The position numbers were made by a program, and so were the translations under genes. A DNA stretch of 50,003 bases from Flavobacteriales bacterium (GTDB lineage: Bacteria > Bacteroidota > Bacteroidia > UBA10329), in assembly GCA_016124845.1 (NCBI GenBank), contig WGMW01000009.1:213624-263626 (forward strand), written 5' to 3'. Under the pieces are notes generated by a model that was not told where the DNA came from, made no database searches, and worked only from the letters and a program-made list of their open reading frames with translations. Of the stretch, positions 42,479 to 50,003 are shown piece by piece (positions within the stretch are counted from its first letter, which is position 1; each line of letters starts with the position of its first letter).

Positions 42479-45400
42479 CTACTCGTATTTGCCGATCTCC
42501 AATTTATAAAGTGCCTCTGTAATGGCAATGTCTGAGTTTTTGAAGTAGAATACACCACCCCAATCCCATGTCTTTTTCTCATAGATGGTAACTACATTAT
42601 TCTCATTGATCACGTGGCGCAACAGCACAAAGTTCTTGCCTTGAACGGTTTCCTTTGTAAGACCCGAAGGATAGATCTTGGCAAGCTCAGATAGGAAAGC
42701 CTGTCTTCGCTCGTCACCCGTCAGACCCATATCTTCAACCGCCTGTTGCAGTTTCGCATACTTCTCTTGGCGTTCCTGCTCCAACTCGGCAGCCGTTTTC
42801 TGCTGTTGTTGCTTTGCCTCATCCACTTTGGTCAAAGCTGCCAAGCGAGCCTCTGTTTCGGCTTCAATTCTTGCCTGTTCTGCCGCCTTGCGTTCAGCTT
42901 CTTCCTTTTGCTTTTTCTCGAAGTCACGCTTGGCCTGTTCTTTTCGTCTTGCTTCTTCCTCCTTGGCAAGTGCCACTTCCTCCTCTCTTGCTTCTACTTC
43001 TTTGAGTTTCGCCACTGGCTCACCTTCCTCCGGTTTGATGCTTGCTGCCTCTTCATACTTACTTCTTGCCACATCCAATTGGCTTGATTCAAGTGCTTTG
43101 GAGCCTTCCTGCATTAGCAGCACATACTTGCGCTCCAACTTAATGCGTTCCTTCTCAGCGGCAGCGATCTCATCCAATGTCCGATCGATATTTCTGATCT
43201 GTTGCTTCGGAGCCTGTTCTCCAGGTTTCAACTCGGATGCCTTTTCAAACTTGGTCTTGGCATCTTGGTATTTCTTATTCTTCAGGTCCTCTTCCGCATT
43301 ATTGATGAGTTCATTGTAGCGCTCATCCAAAGCCAATTGCTCCGCCTCTTCCTTGTCAAGTCGCTTTACCTCCACATCTGCTTCGGCAAACTTCTTACTT
43401 GCTTGCTTATCGTCAGGATAAAGGGCAAGAGCATCTTTGTAATTCTTCCACGCATTTCGGAAATCCTGCTTGGCCATGTCGGCATCGGCCTTAGACATCA
43501 ATTTGTCGTAGTTGGCCTTTCTTTCGGCTTCTTCGGCCGCTTTGGCTGCCGCGAGTTCATCCGCTTTACGCTTTTCCTCCGCAATTCTTGCTTCTTCGGC
43601 AGCCTTGGCCGCTGCAATCTCTGCCTCTTTGCGTGCCTTCTCCTCTGCCTCTATACGCTTCTCTTCATCGATTCTCGCCTGTTCAGCCAACCGAGCCTCC
43701 TCCAAAGCTTTGCGCTTCTGCTCATCTTCAAGTTCCTTCTGTCGCTTTTCTTCTGCTTTGCGTGCATCTTCTGCTTCTTTGGCTGCTGCCAATTCTTCAG
43801 CTTGACGTTGTTTTTCCTCCTCCGCTAAGCGTTTCTCCTCTGCTTTCTTGGCATCATCGGCTGCCTTGGCCGCAGCCAACTCTTCCGCCTGACGCTGCTT
43901 TTCTTCTGCTGCTAAGCGTTTCTGCTCCGCTGCTTCAGCGTCCCTTCTTTGCTTTTCAAGCAGAGCAAGCTGTTCTTTGGCCTGACGCTCTGCCTCTTCC
44001 TGCTCTTTTTGTCTGCGGGCTGCCTCTGCGTCAGCAAGTGCTTGCTGTTCCTTACGTTCTTTCTCCAGTCTGGCCTGTCGCTCCTTTTCTATACGCTCCA
44101 ATTCGGCAGCGGCAACCCCTTGTTCAAGGGCCTCACGCTTGGCCTGTTCCATGGCCATTTGCTTGGCCAGTTCTTCCGCTTGCTTCTTTTCTTCGGCCAA
44201 ACGCTCCTGACGTTGTACTTCCACCTTGTGAAGCGTTTCTTCGTAGGCAATTTCTGCCTGCTCAGCCTGCTTTTCTCCTTGCTTCTGTTCTGCCTTGGCT
44301 ATTTCAATTCCGCGCTGAGTACGCTCCTCCTCATATTTTGCCAATTTCTCCTGTTCTTCCAGTTGCTTGGCTTCAAACTGACGCTGCAAACGCTTCAACT
44401 CGGCTTGATCAGCAGCTGCGAACAGCTTTGAGAAATCAACTTTTCCTCCAGAGTTTCCTGATGCGCGGAGTTCCTCGCTCTGCTCCAAATATGAATCATA
44501 GACTTCCTCTGCTCGGTATCTGTCAAGTTCTTTATCGTCTGTTGTCTGAAGAACCTTCTGAATAGCGGCTACCGATTTGTCGCGGTCGCCACCCCCAGAC
44601 TCAATTGCCTCTGCAAGCTGCCGTTCCTTTTTGGTCTTCGCCTCGGCCAAACTTGCTTTCTGGGTTGCCTCAACAACCTTCTCTGCCTGAACGGCCATTT
44701 CGCGCTTCTGCTGGCGCACGTCCTCTCGCTTGGCCTCGATCATTTCAAGTGCCCGTTGCTTTTCTTCGGCATTGCGGATCTTTTCTTCCTCCTTGGCTTT
44801 TTCTTCCGTTACCTCTGCGACTTTAAAAAGTGAGCCAAAATCCATCTTTACCGAGCCCGTTCCACCTTGGGCCTGCTTGCTTTTCACGTATTCTTCCTGT
44901 ATTCGCTCGGCCGTTCCTTGACGGTCGTAGGTATCTTCGGGCAATGCGTTGTAAACAGCCGCGATCTGGGCTTCCCTGTCATTGGCCGGTGCAGCTTTCA
45001 GGGCTTTCTCTATCTCAGGCAGAGCCTTCTTCTGTTTGAGGTATTCCTCATACATCACCTCAGCCTTCTCATCCTTGAAAGATTCATTCTTGGGCAACGC
45101 ATCTTTGAAAGCCGCAATTTGGCTGGCTCTGTCTGAGGAGGCTTCCACCAAACCCTTCATTATGCGCTCTTTCGTCTGCTCCTGTTCCTCCCGCTTCTTC
45201 TCTTCCACTCGTTGCATGAACGCGTCCAATTTGGACTGTTGCTTTGAATTGTCATCTGCGATTTCTTTCTGAATCGCATTCTGCTCAGCAAGATCTGCCG
45301 CATTGAACAGTTTATTGAAATCCATGGCAGAAAGCGTAGTTCCTCCCATACGCTCCTTTTCATAGGCATCATAGATGGCCTCTGCCTTTTGCTTGGCATA

Positions 45401-46570
45401 CTTATCCCCTTTAGGATAGGTCTTTATCAGACTTTGGACAGCTTCATCTCTACTCCCCGAATTGAAGATGGCGTAGTAAACGCTGTTCCTCTTATCCAAC
45501 TCCTCCTGCTTCTTTCTCGCCTCCTCCTCAGCGATGGCCGCAGCCAACCGTTCACTTTCCTGAACTTCGATGGCCTTTTGTGCGATTTCCATTGCCTCTT
45601 GCGATTTGTGCTCCGCCTCTTCTTTCTCAGCCTTCAGGATAGCCACCTGTGCTTGCCTTTCCTCTTCGGCTTCCTTCACCACTTTCTCTTCAACGGTCTT
45701 GGCCGAATTGAAAATTGCTTGAAAATTGATCTTGTTTCCGGTTGCTTTCGACTGTTTGCGCTCTTCGAGCAATTGCGCATACATGGCATCCACTTTCTTT
45801 TCTCTTAGCGTGTCAACCTCAGAGAAGACCTCCATGAAACCTTTCTTGGTTTTTGCCTCATCACCATCACCAACGGTAATGGCCGCTTCTATCAATTGCT
45901 GGGCAGTTGCATTCTCTTTCTCTAAGAGGAGTTTGGCCGCTTCTTCAAGCTCTTTTTTCTTTTCGTATGCCAACTCAGCAAGCCGCTGCTTCTCTTCCCG
46001 TTCCCGCAATTCCTTTTCTTCATTCCGTATGTCTTCCTTGGAATAATCAAGCTGATAATCGAACTTGTTCTGCTTCGGGTAATAAAATACTGATGCTACT
46101 GACCCTGAGAATGGCAAACCATCCAGGTCAGGCACCATGTCCACCTGAAATTCGAACGTAGGCACCGTGGTATACTGCTCTCTGGCGGAACGTACATCCG
46201 TATCAATATCAACCATTTTAGTGGTATACCCTGACTTCTCCACAGAAAGGACATAAAACTTGTTGACCTCAGCCTTGAATGTGAATTCACCACTACCGGG
46301 CGTCACTGTTCTCAATACCTCAGTCAAATTATCGTGTGTACCATCTTCGGATTGATAGAGAACCACGATTGCACCTTTCAACTTTTTGGACAGTTCTATG
46401 ACATGCCCTTTGAAATCCAAGGGGCCTTTGATGTTGGAACGGTTCATCAAACTGTCTCCGTTCACCTCGTAGTCATCCTGAGCAAATGCGGTACTTGAAA
46501 TGCAAACAACTGTGGTCATAACCACCAGATAGGCACCAATTCGGAGCAATATTTTTGGCAACAGGCTCAC
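42479..46570 (-). CDS. Giant exported coiled-coil protein with internal repeats
   Basis: A 1363-residue protein with a signal peptide (cut near TAFA/QDDYE). Residues 40-180 hold a beta domain of carboxypeptidase-regulatory/PEGA type. From about 190 the chain is mostly charged helix rich in Glu, Lys, Ala and Gln. Four copies of a [IMV]DFxxLFxxA motif lie at about 282, 416, 576 and 710 (for example MDFNKLFNAADLAEQ), each after an A-E-x-x-Y-x-x-Y stretch. A long Glu/Ala/Lys coiled coil covers about 730-1030. Three TPR-like repeats follow at about 1035-1215, and a beta-rich end (VFYFKNSDIAITEALYKLEI) closes it. I do not recognise it as a known family. It lies two bases after the OmpA-propeller gene and four before the PD40 gene. 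Confidence 0.9.
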   Translation of the reverse strand: MSLLPKILLRIGAYLVVMTTVVCISSTAFAQDDYEVNGDSLMNRSNIKGPLDFKGHVIELSKKLKGAIVVLYQSEDGTHDNLTEVLRTVTPGSGEFTFKAEVNKFYVLSVEKSGYTTKMVDIDTDVRSAREQYTTVPTFEFQVDMVPDLDGLPFSGSVASVFYYPKQNKFDYQLDYSKEDIRNEEKELREREEKQRLAELAYEKKKELEEAAKLLLEKENATAQQLIEAAITVGDGDEAKTKKGFMEVFSEVDTLREKKVDAMYAQLLEERKQSKATGNKINFQAIFNSAKTVEEKVVKEAEEERQAQVAILKAEKEEAEHKSQEAMEIAQKAIEVQESERLAAAIAEEEARKKQEELDKRNSVYYAIFNSGSRDEAVQSLIKTYPKGDKYAKQKAEAIYDAYEKERMGGTTLSAMDFNKLFNAADLAEQNAIQKEIADDNSKQQSKLDAFMQRVEEKKREEQEQTKERIMKGLVEASSDRASQIAAFKDALPKNESFKDEKAEVMYEEYLKQKKALPEIEKALKAAPANDREAQIAAVYNALPEDTYDRQGTAERIQEEYVKSKQAQGGTGSVKMDFGSLFKVAEVTEEKAKEEEKIRNAEEKQRALEMIEAKREDVRQQKREMAVQAEKVVEATQKASLAEAKTKKERQLAEAIESGGGDRDKSVAAIQKVLQTTDDKELDRYRAEEVYDSYLEQSEELRASGNSGGKVDFSKLFAAADQAELKRLQRQFEAKQLEEQEKLAKYEEERTQRGIEIAKAEQKQGEKQAEQAEIAYEETLHKVEVQRQERLAEEKKQAEELAKQMAMEQAKREALEQGVAAAELERIEKERQARLEKERKEQQALADAEAARRQKEQEEAERQAKEQLALLEKQRRDAEAAEQKRLAAEEKQRQAEELAAAKAADDAKKAEEKRLAEEEKQRQAEELAAAKEAEDARKAEEKRQKELEDEQKRKALEEARLAEQARIDEEKRIEAEEKARKEAEIAAAKAAEEARIAEEKRKADELAAAKAAEEAERKANYDKLMSKADADMAKQDFRNAWKNYKDALALYPDDKQASKKFAEADVEVKRLDKEEAEQLALDERYNELINNAEEDLKNKKYQDAKTKFEKASELKPGEQAPKQQIRNIDRTLDEIAAAEKERIKLERKYVLLMQEGSKALESSQLDVARSKYEEAASIKPEEGEPVAKLKEVEAREEEVALAKEEEARRKEQAKRDFEKKQKEEAERKAAEQARIEAETEARLAALTKVDEAKQQQQKTAAELEQERQEKYAKLQQAVEDMGLTGDERRQAFLSELAKIYPSGLTKETVQGKNFVLLRHVINENNVVTIYEKKTWDWGGVFYFKNSDIAITEALYKLEIGKYE

Positions 46571-46572
46571 GC

Positions 46573-49500
46573 TTATTTTCCTTCTGTTGTAATTATCTGT
46601 TCTCCGCCCACGCCTATGATGGTCAACTCAATTCTACGGTTCATTTGGCGACCTTCCGGATTATCCGTTCCATCAGGATTCTCGTTAGGTGCGATATTTC
46701 TTGTTTCGCCATAACCTTTTGCCACCATTCTCTTGGCAGGAATCTTCCTTTTCTTCAACCAGTTTACCACACTCTTGGCTCGGTTCTGAGACAATTTCAT
46801 GTTGTATTCATCCGAACCGCGGGAATCTGTATGACCGGAAATTTCAACGATCACATCTGGGTTCTTATCCAAGAAGACTAACAGTTTATTGAGTTCAACC
46901 ACCGACTCATCACGAATGTCAAATTTATCAAAGTCGAAATAGATCCGTTCAAGGATGATCTTCTGCCCAACCTTCAGTTCTTTCTCATTGAACAGGTCCA
47001 CATCAAGTAGGGTCGGATCATATCCAAGCTTTTTCTGAGCCTCAATATTTGCCAACTCTTTTTCGAGTGCTGCTATCTCGTCCTCCAACTTGTCGGGTTC
47101 TTGCGACAAAAGTCTCGGAGAGACCTCCTGCTCCTCAGGGAATTTGAGGTATGGGGTAAAGCAAACATCATGAATACATCCGGTGTGTCCCTTCAAACTT
47201 ACAACCTCCGAACCATCAAGGAAATCCCAAACAATCGGCTCTTTCTCCTTGCTGCCTGAAATGATATACTTGGAATCCTTGGAAACATAGAGCGAAGAAA
47301 TTGGCTTGTCATGTCCGAGCAGCACATGTTTCACCTCACCTGTTTCGGTATCCCATACATAAATGAAACCATTGTCGCTGCCCGATACGGCCGTGGAACC
47401 ATCTGGCGAGACCTCCACTGCATTGATAGGTGAACTATGCAGTTTGAATTCCAAGGTTTCCTGTGCTGTGGATGCATCCCATTTTTTCACGGTTCCATCC
47501 GTTCCTCCCGTTAGGATGAAATTCCCTCGTGGAGAGAACGCTGCGGTCCTGACAGGTCCTTTATGACCTTCAAAAACACCTACAAGGTCTTCGGTCATCA
47601 TTTCCCACATGAGTACATTTCCGTCATCGGAACATGAAACGAAATAGTTTCCATCCGGTGAAATTGTTATTCCATTCACCTTATCGAGATGCCCGACATA
47701 GATCTTTTCCATAAGACCTGTTTCCACATTCCATAGTCGGATCGTTGAATCTGCACTTGCCGATAGCACATACTTTCCATTATTGGAGAATACCGCCTGA
47801 GTAACTGCCTTATTGTGGCCTTTCAGGGTCTTCTCTGGCATTCCCCCAGGCATCAACCACAGGTTGATATCTCCTTTATCTGTGGCCGAAAGCACTCGTT
47901 TTCCATAGGGATCCACTGCAACCGAGGTCACATCATCCCTGTTGTCGAGCGAGAGCACCTGAGTTCCGGATGGAAGATCCCACACTTTGGCCTTCCCGTC
48001 ACAACTGCCTGACATGGCATAGATGAGACCTCCATACTTCTCTCCGGTACGTTTTCTGCGGATCGCGTCCGGATCTGGTCGTAGCGTGTAGTTCTTGATG
48101 ATCTCGTTGACATGCGATGATTTCCCATAAACCTCCACCACAGCGCTTGTATCGAAATACAGTTCTCCTTCTACATAAACACAGTATTCACCTGGTTCCA
48201 ATACCTGAGCGTAGTTGCTCGAAGCCATGTTTGGACGATAGGTTCCGATGAACTTGTCGGTATTCATGTCCGTCACGGTCATCTCAAAGGTGCCAATGTC
48301 CATACTCGGATCAACCAGCATGGAGTCGCGAATATTGGTGATGGAACCCCGCACAATAGTGTATACAGGGTCTACGTCATTGAATGTGATCCGGTAAATG
48401 TCACGCTCGCCATAACCTTCATCTCTTCTGAACTGGGCCACATATCCGTATCGGCCCGTAGTTGAGAGCGAAATATTGTAATCGTCATCCACCGTGTTGA
48501 TCGGATATCCTGCATTTTTTGGTGGAGACCATGTGTTGGTCAATTCATCCCACTCGGAAATGAAAATGTCGAACCCGCCCATGGACTCGTGTCCTTCCGA
48601 GCAGAAGTAGAAGGTTTTCCCATCGGCCATCAAGTGCGGGAAACTTTCGTTGAAGCGGGTGTTGATGATGTCTGGTAGCTTTTGTGGAATCCCCCAATCA
48701 CGATTGGGCAATCTGCGCGACATGTAAATATCGGTGCCCGTTCGGCCTTTCCCTGTTTCGCGCGAGAAGAAGATCAAATTTCCATCGGTACTCAGACTTG
48801 CCGTTGTCTCAATGTCATCTGAATTGATGTTTCGCCCAAGGTCCAAGTAATCATCAAAGAAACGTCCTTTCCGTGGCGACACATAGATATCGTCATATCC
48901 ATCGAAGTTGTCGATGTAGACAAGAAGCTCTTGACCATCGGCTGAGATCCCAACCACCTCTTCGTACCATTCGGTATTTACCGCAGAGCCGATGTTGCGT
49001 GCCTGACGGAATTCGCCTTTGTATTCGCGAGCTCTGAAAATATCAGGCGTTTTATAGCCATCGTAATCCAACTGCAACCCAAGACAATCTGGGCGTTTGG
49101 ATGTGAAAACGATGAACGATTCATCTTCTGGAATGAACGGATTGAACTCAGGATAGGCCGTGTTGATGTTCGGCCCGAGGTTTTCGAATGTGGCATCGAT
49201 CGGATACTTGACAAGCTGTTTGGCGTTGAAGCATTGCTCAATCATCCGGCCACCAGAGATGATGTTGTCATTATCTCCCCTCGAAATATCCTTGTACTTG
49301 TTGAAGGTGGTAATGGCCTCATCGAACCGATGTGCGAACATGTATGCCCGCCCCAATTGGTAGATGGCCTCCTTCGGAAACTTTTCCTGCTGAACCACAA
49401 ATTCCAAATAAGGAATTGCCTTCTCCTTGTCGATATTGCTTTCGAGGTAGGAAGCTCCGATGTAGAAGTTCAGGTCTACATCCGCTGGCTCCTTGGCCAA

Positions 49501-49737
49501 AAGAATCAGAAATTCATCCAACGCAGCACGGAAGTTGCCATTCCAGTACTGCTCCATCGCGGTCTTCTTGGTGATCTTCGCAATGCGCTTTTTCTTCTCT
49601 TCCTCGGTCTCGTTTATTTCCTCATTGAATTCCTCCTCGGTAACAGCCTTGATGTCTCTTGACTGAGCATAGAGATCCTGACAGAAAACCACCGACAACA
49701 GGAAGAAAAATGCAATGGAAGTAAGGCTTCGCGTCAT
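46573..49737 (-). CDS. PorE-like outer-membrane-associated protein with two propellers and OmpA domain
   Basis: A 1054-residue exported protein (signal peptide cut near DLYA/QSRD). In order: TPR-like repeats (about 60-155), a PD40 propeller (about 170-480, blades such as TDGNLIFFSRETGKG), a small beta domain (about 490-550), a complete seven-blade WD40 propeller (about 575-865, blades ending DSTIRLWNV, DGNVLMWEM, NGFIYVWDT), a short acidic helix, and an OmpA-like domain (about 925-1040, IYFDFDKFDIRDES, SGHTDSRGSDEYNMKLSQNR) that binds peptidoglycan. TPR-PD40-OmpA is the layout of the T9SS protein PorE; the WD40 propeller is extra. First in a five-gene run. TACCTTCG at 49812-49819 on the minus strand is a weak promoter candidate. 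Confidence 0.92.
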   Translation of the reverse strand: MTRSLTSIAFFFLLSVVFCQDLYAQSRDIKAVTEEEFNEEINETEEEKKKRIAKITKKTAMEQYWNGNFRAALDEFLILLAKEPADVDLNFYIGASYLESNIDKEKAIPYLEFVVQQEKFPKEAIYQLGRAYMFAHRFDEAITTFNKYKDISRGDNDNIISGGRMIEQCFNAKQLVKYPIDATFENLGPNINTAYPEFNPFIPEDESFIVFTSKRPDCLGLQLDYDGYKTPDIFRAREYKGEFRQARNIGSAVNTEWYEEVVGISADGQELLVYIDNFDGYDDIYVSPRKGRFFDDYLDLGRNINSDDIETTASLSTDGNLIFFSRETGKGRTGTDIYMSRRLPNRDWGIPQKLPDIINTRFNESFPHLMADGKTFYFCSEGHESMGGFDIFISEWDELTNTWSPPKNAGYPINTVDDDYNISLSTTGRYGYVAQFRRDEGYGERDIYRITFNDVDPVYTIVRGSITNIRDSMLVDPSMDIGTFEMTVTDMNTDKFIGTYRPNMASSNYAQVLEPGEYCVYVEGELYFDTSAVVEVYGKSSHVNEIIKNYTLRPDPDAIRRKRTGEKYGGLIYAMSGSCDGKAKVWDLPSGTQVLSLDNRDDVTSVAVDPYGKRVLSATDKGDINLWLMPGGMPEKTLKGHNKAVTQAVFSNNGKYVLSASADSTIRLWNVETGLMEKIYVGHLDKVNGITISPDGNYFVSCSDDGNVLMWEMMTEDLVGVFEGHKGPVRTAAFSPRGNFILTGGTDGTVKKWDASTAQETLEFKLHSSPINAVEVSPDGSTAVSGSDNGFIYVWDTETGEVKHVLLGHDKPISSLYVSKDSKYIISGSKEKEPIVWDFLDGSEVVSLKGHTGCIHDVCFTPYLKFPEEQEVSPRLLSQEPDKLEDEIAALEKELANIEAQKKLGYDPTLLDVDLFNEKELKVGQKIILERIYFDFDKFDIRDESVVELNKLLVFLDKNPDVIVEISGHTDSRGSDEYNMKLSQNRAKSVVNWLKKRKIPAKRMVAKGYGETRNIAPNENPDGTDNPEGRQMNRRIELTIIGVGGEQIITTEGK

Positions 49738-49811
49738 TCGTATCGGTCTATCCAGAATCCTCTTTACTTAGTTCGGAAAGCTATGGAAAATATAAATAAA
49801 TGCAACGATTG

Positions 49812-49819
49812 CGAAGGTA
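49812..49819 (-). promoter_or_regulatory. Candidate -7 element of the propeller cassette
   Basis: TACCTTCG on the minus strand, one mismatch from TAnnTTTG, 74 bases before the start at 49737. The same octamer stands before carB. The rest of 49738-49929 shows no gene. Confidence 0.3.
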
Positions 49820-49929
49820 CAATTATCCTTCAAATCGAATTCGGAAAGCAGAAAGCTTAAACTTATTCGCGCGTCTCCCTATAACGGATGGCAAGATAAT
49901 TGAAACCCTTACAAATAAAGGATTGTAGC

Positions 49930-50003
49930 ATGAATTTGATAGCGATACATAGAAAATACAATACACAGAAAAAGTGTATTCAATTACTGGAAGAAATACG
50001 CTG
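49930..50003 (+). CDS. IS1595-type transposase, N-terminus only, cut by window edge
   Basis: From ATG at 49930 the frame is open to the right edge and encodes 24 residues: MNLIAIHRKYNTQKKCIQLL, then EEIR and a partial codon. This resembles the start of IS1595/ISXO2-type transposases (x-x-[FY]-x-x-K-Y-x-T-[EQ]-x-x-C-x-x-x-L-E-x-x-R), which is followed in the family by a zinc ribbon. Only the first part is visible, so neither inverted repeats nor intactness can be judged. If real, an insertion sequence begins just upstream and separates the cassette from what follows. Confidence 0.6.
   Translation, partial: MNLIAIHRKYNTQKKCIQLLEEIR

Noticed and set aside
43500-44300. Regular short repeats, considered as a CRISPR array or tandem DNA repeat
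   Set aside because: The periodicity comes from codons for a charged coiled coil (AEEKRQ-like units) with drifting spacing; there are no identical repeats with unique spacers.
43588-44565. Long plus-strand reading frame (325 codons) opposite the coiled-coil gene
   Set aside because: It mirrors the repetitive Glu/Lys/Ala codons of the real gene, gives a Leu/Pro-rich low-complexity product, and has no start context or family resemblance.
1-50003. Phage, restriction, toxin-antitoxin or other defence islands
   Set aside because: No integrase, methylase, nuclease cluster or antitoxin-like pair was seen; the DnaQ-like exonuclease alone is not evidence for defence.

Overview
The window looks like a chromosome segment of a member of the Bacteroidota, most likely Flavobacteriales or a close relative. 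The signs are a type IX secretion (T9SS) C-terminal domain of the gliding-motility type on an exported protein, PorE-like TPR/PD40/OmpA proteins, the small families DUF4783, DUF4834 and DUF2147, a DAHP synthase-chorismate mutase fusion, promoters of the form TAnnTTTG, and short leaders without clear Shine-Dalgarno sites. No rRNA, tRNA, CRISPR array or prophage was seen. No stretch longer than about 200 bases lacks a gene.

Layout. 1-5.7 kb holds surface-polysaccharide genes: a glycosyltransferase cut by the left edge, an asparagine synthase-type amidotransferase, a polytopic membrane protein and a second glycosyltransferase. 5.8-8.9 kb is housekeeping: rlmH, a DUF4783 protein, nadC, a YihY-family membrane protein and a small membrane protein. 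8.9-12.6 kb has an M1 metallopeptidase whose C-terminal half reads as an Omp85-like outer-membrane barrel, then a DUF2147 protein. 12.6-25.0 kb is one tightly packed minus-strand run: carB, DUF4834, a YfhO-like protein, glycosyltransferase, sulfotransferase, a T9SS-exported propeller protein, flippase and glycosyltransferase. This suggests a sulfated surface glycan. 25-33.6 kb has an alpha/beta hydrolase, rpmH, an MsbA-like ABC exporter, then GT2-ECF sigma-rsmG (minus) diverging from tgt-lptG (plus), and a lipoprotein. 33.7-38.2 kb is a shikimate operon, aroC, DAHP synthase/chorismate mutase, aroB, aroA, each pair overlapping by four bases. 38.3-49.7 kb has a DUF1295 protein and a five-gene run: an OmpA protein with two propellers, a 1363-residue coiled-coil repeat protein, a PD40 protein, a DnaQ-type exonuclease and an FAH-family hydrolase. 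The right edge cuts what looks like an IS1595-type transposase gene.

The observations most worth following are these. (a) A family of GC-rich palindromic repeats occurs between genes at 5.7 kb and also in frame inside carB and aroA, adding about 34 and 62 residues to core enzymes. This resembles the protein-coding palindromic elements known in Rickettsia. (b) The three-gene envelope cassette at 40.5-49.7 kb combines two propellers, peptidoglycan binding and a giant repeat-bearing coiled coil. (c) The M1 peptidase appears fused to an outer-membrane barrel. (d) Tgt lacks the usual zinc cysteines and CarB lacks the usual C-terminal regulatory domain; both may be lineage traits.
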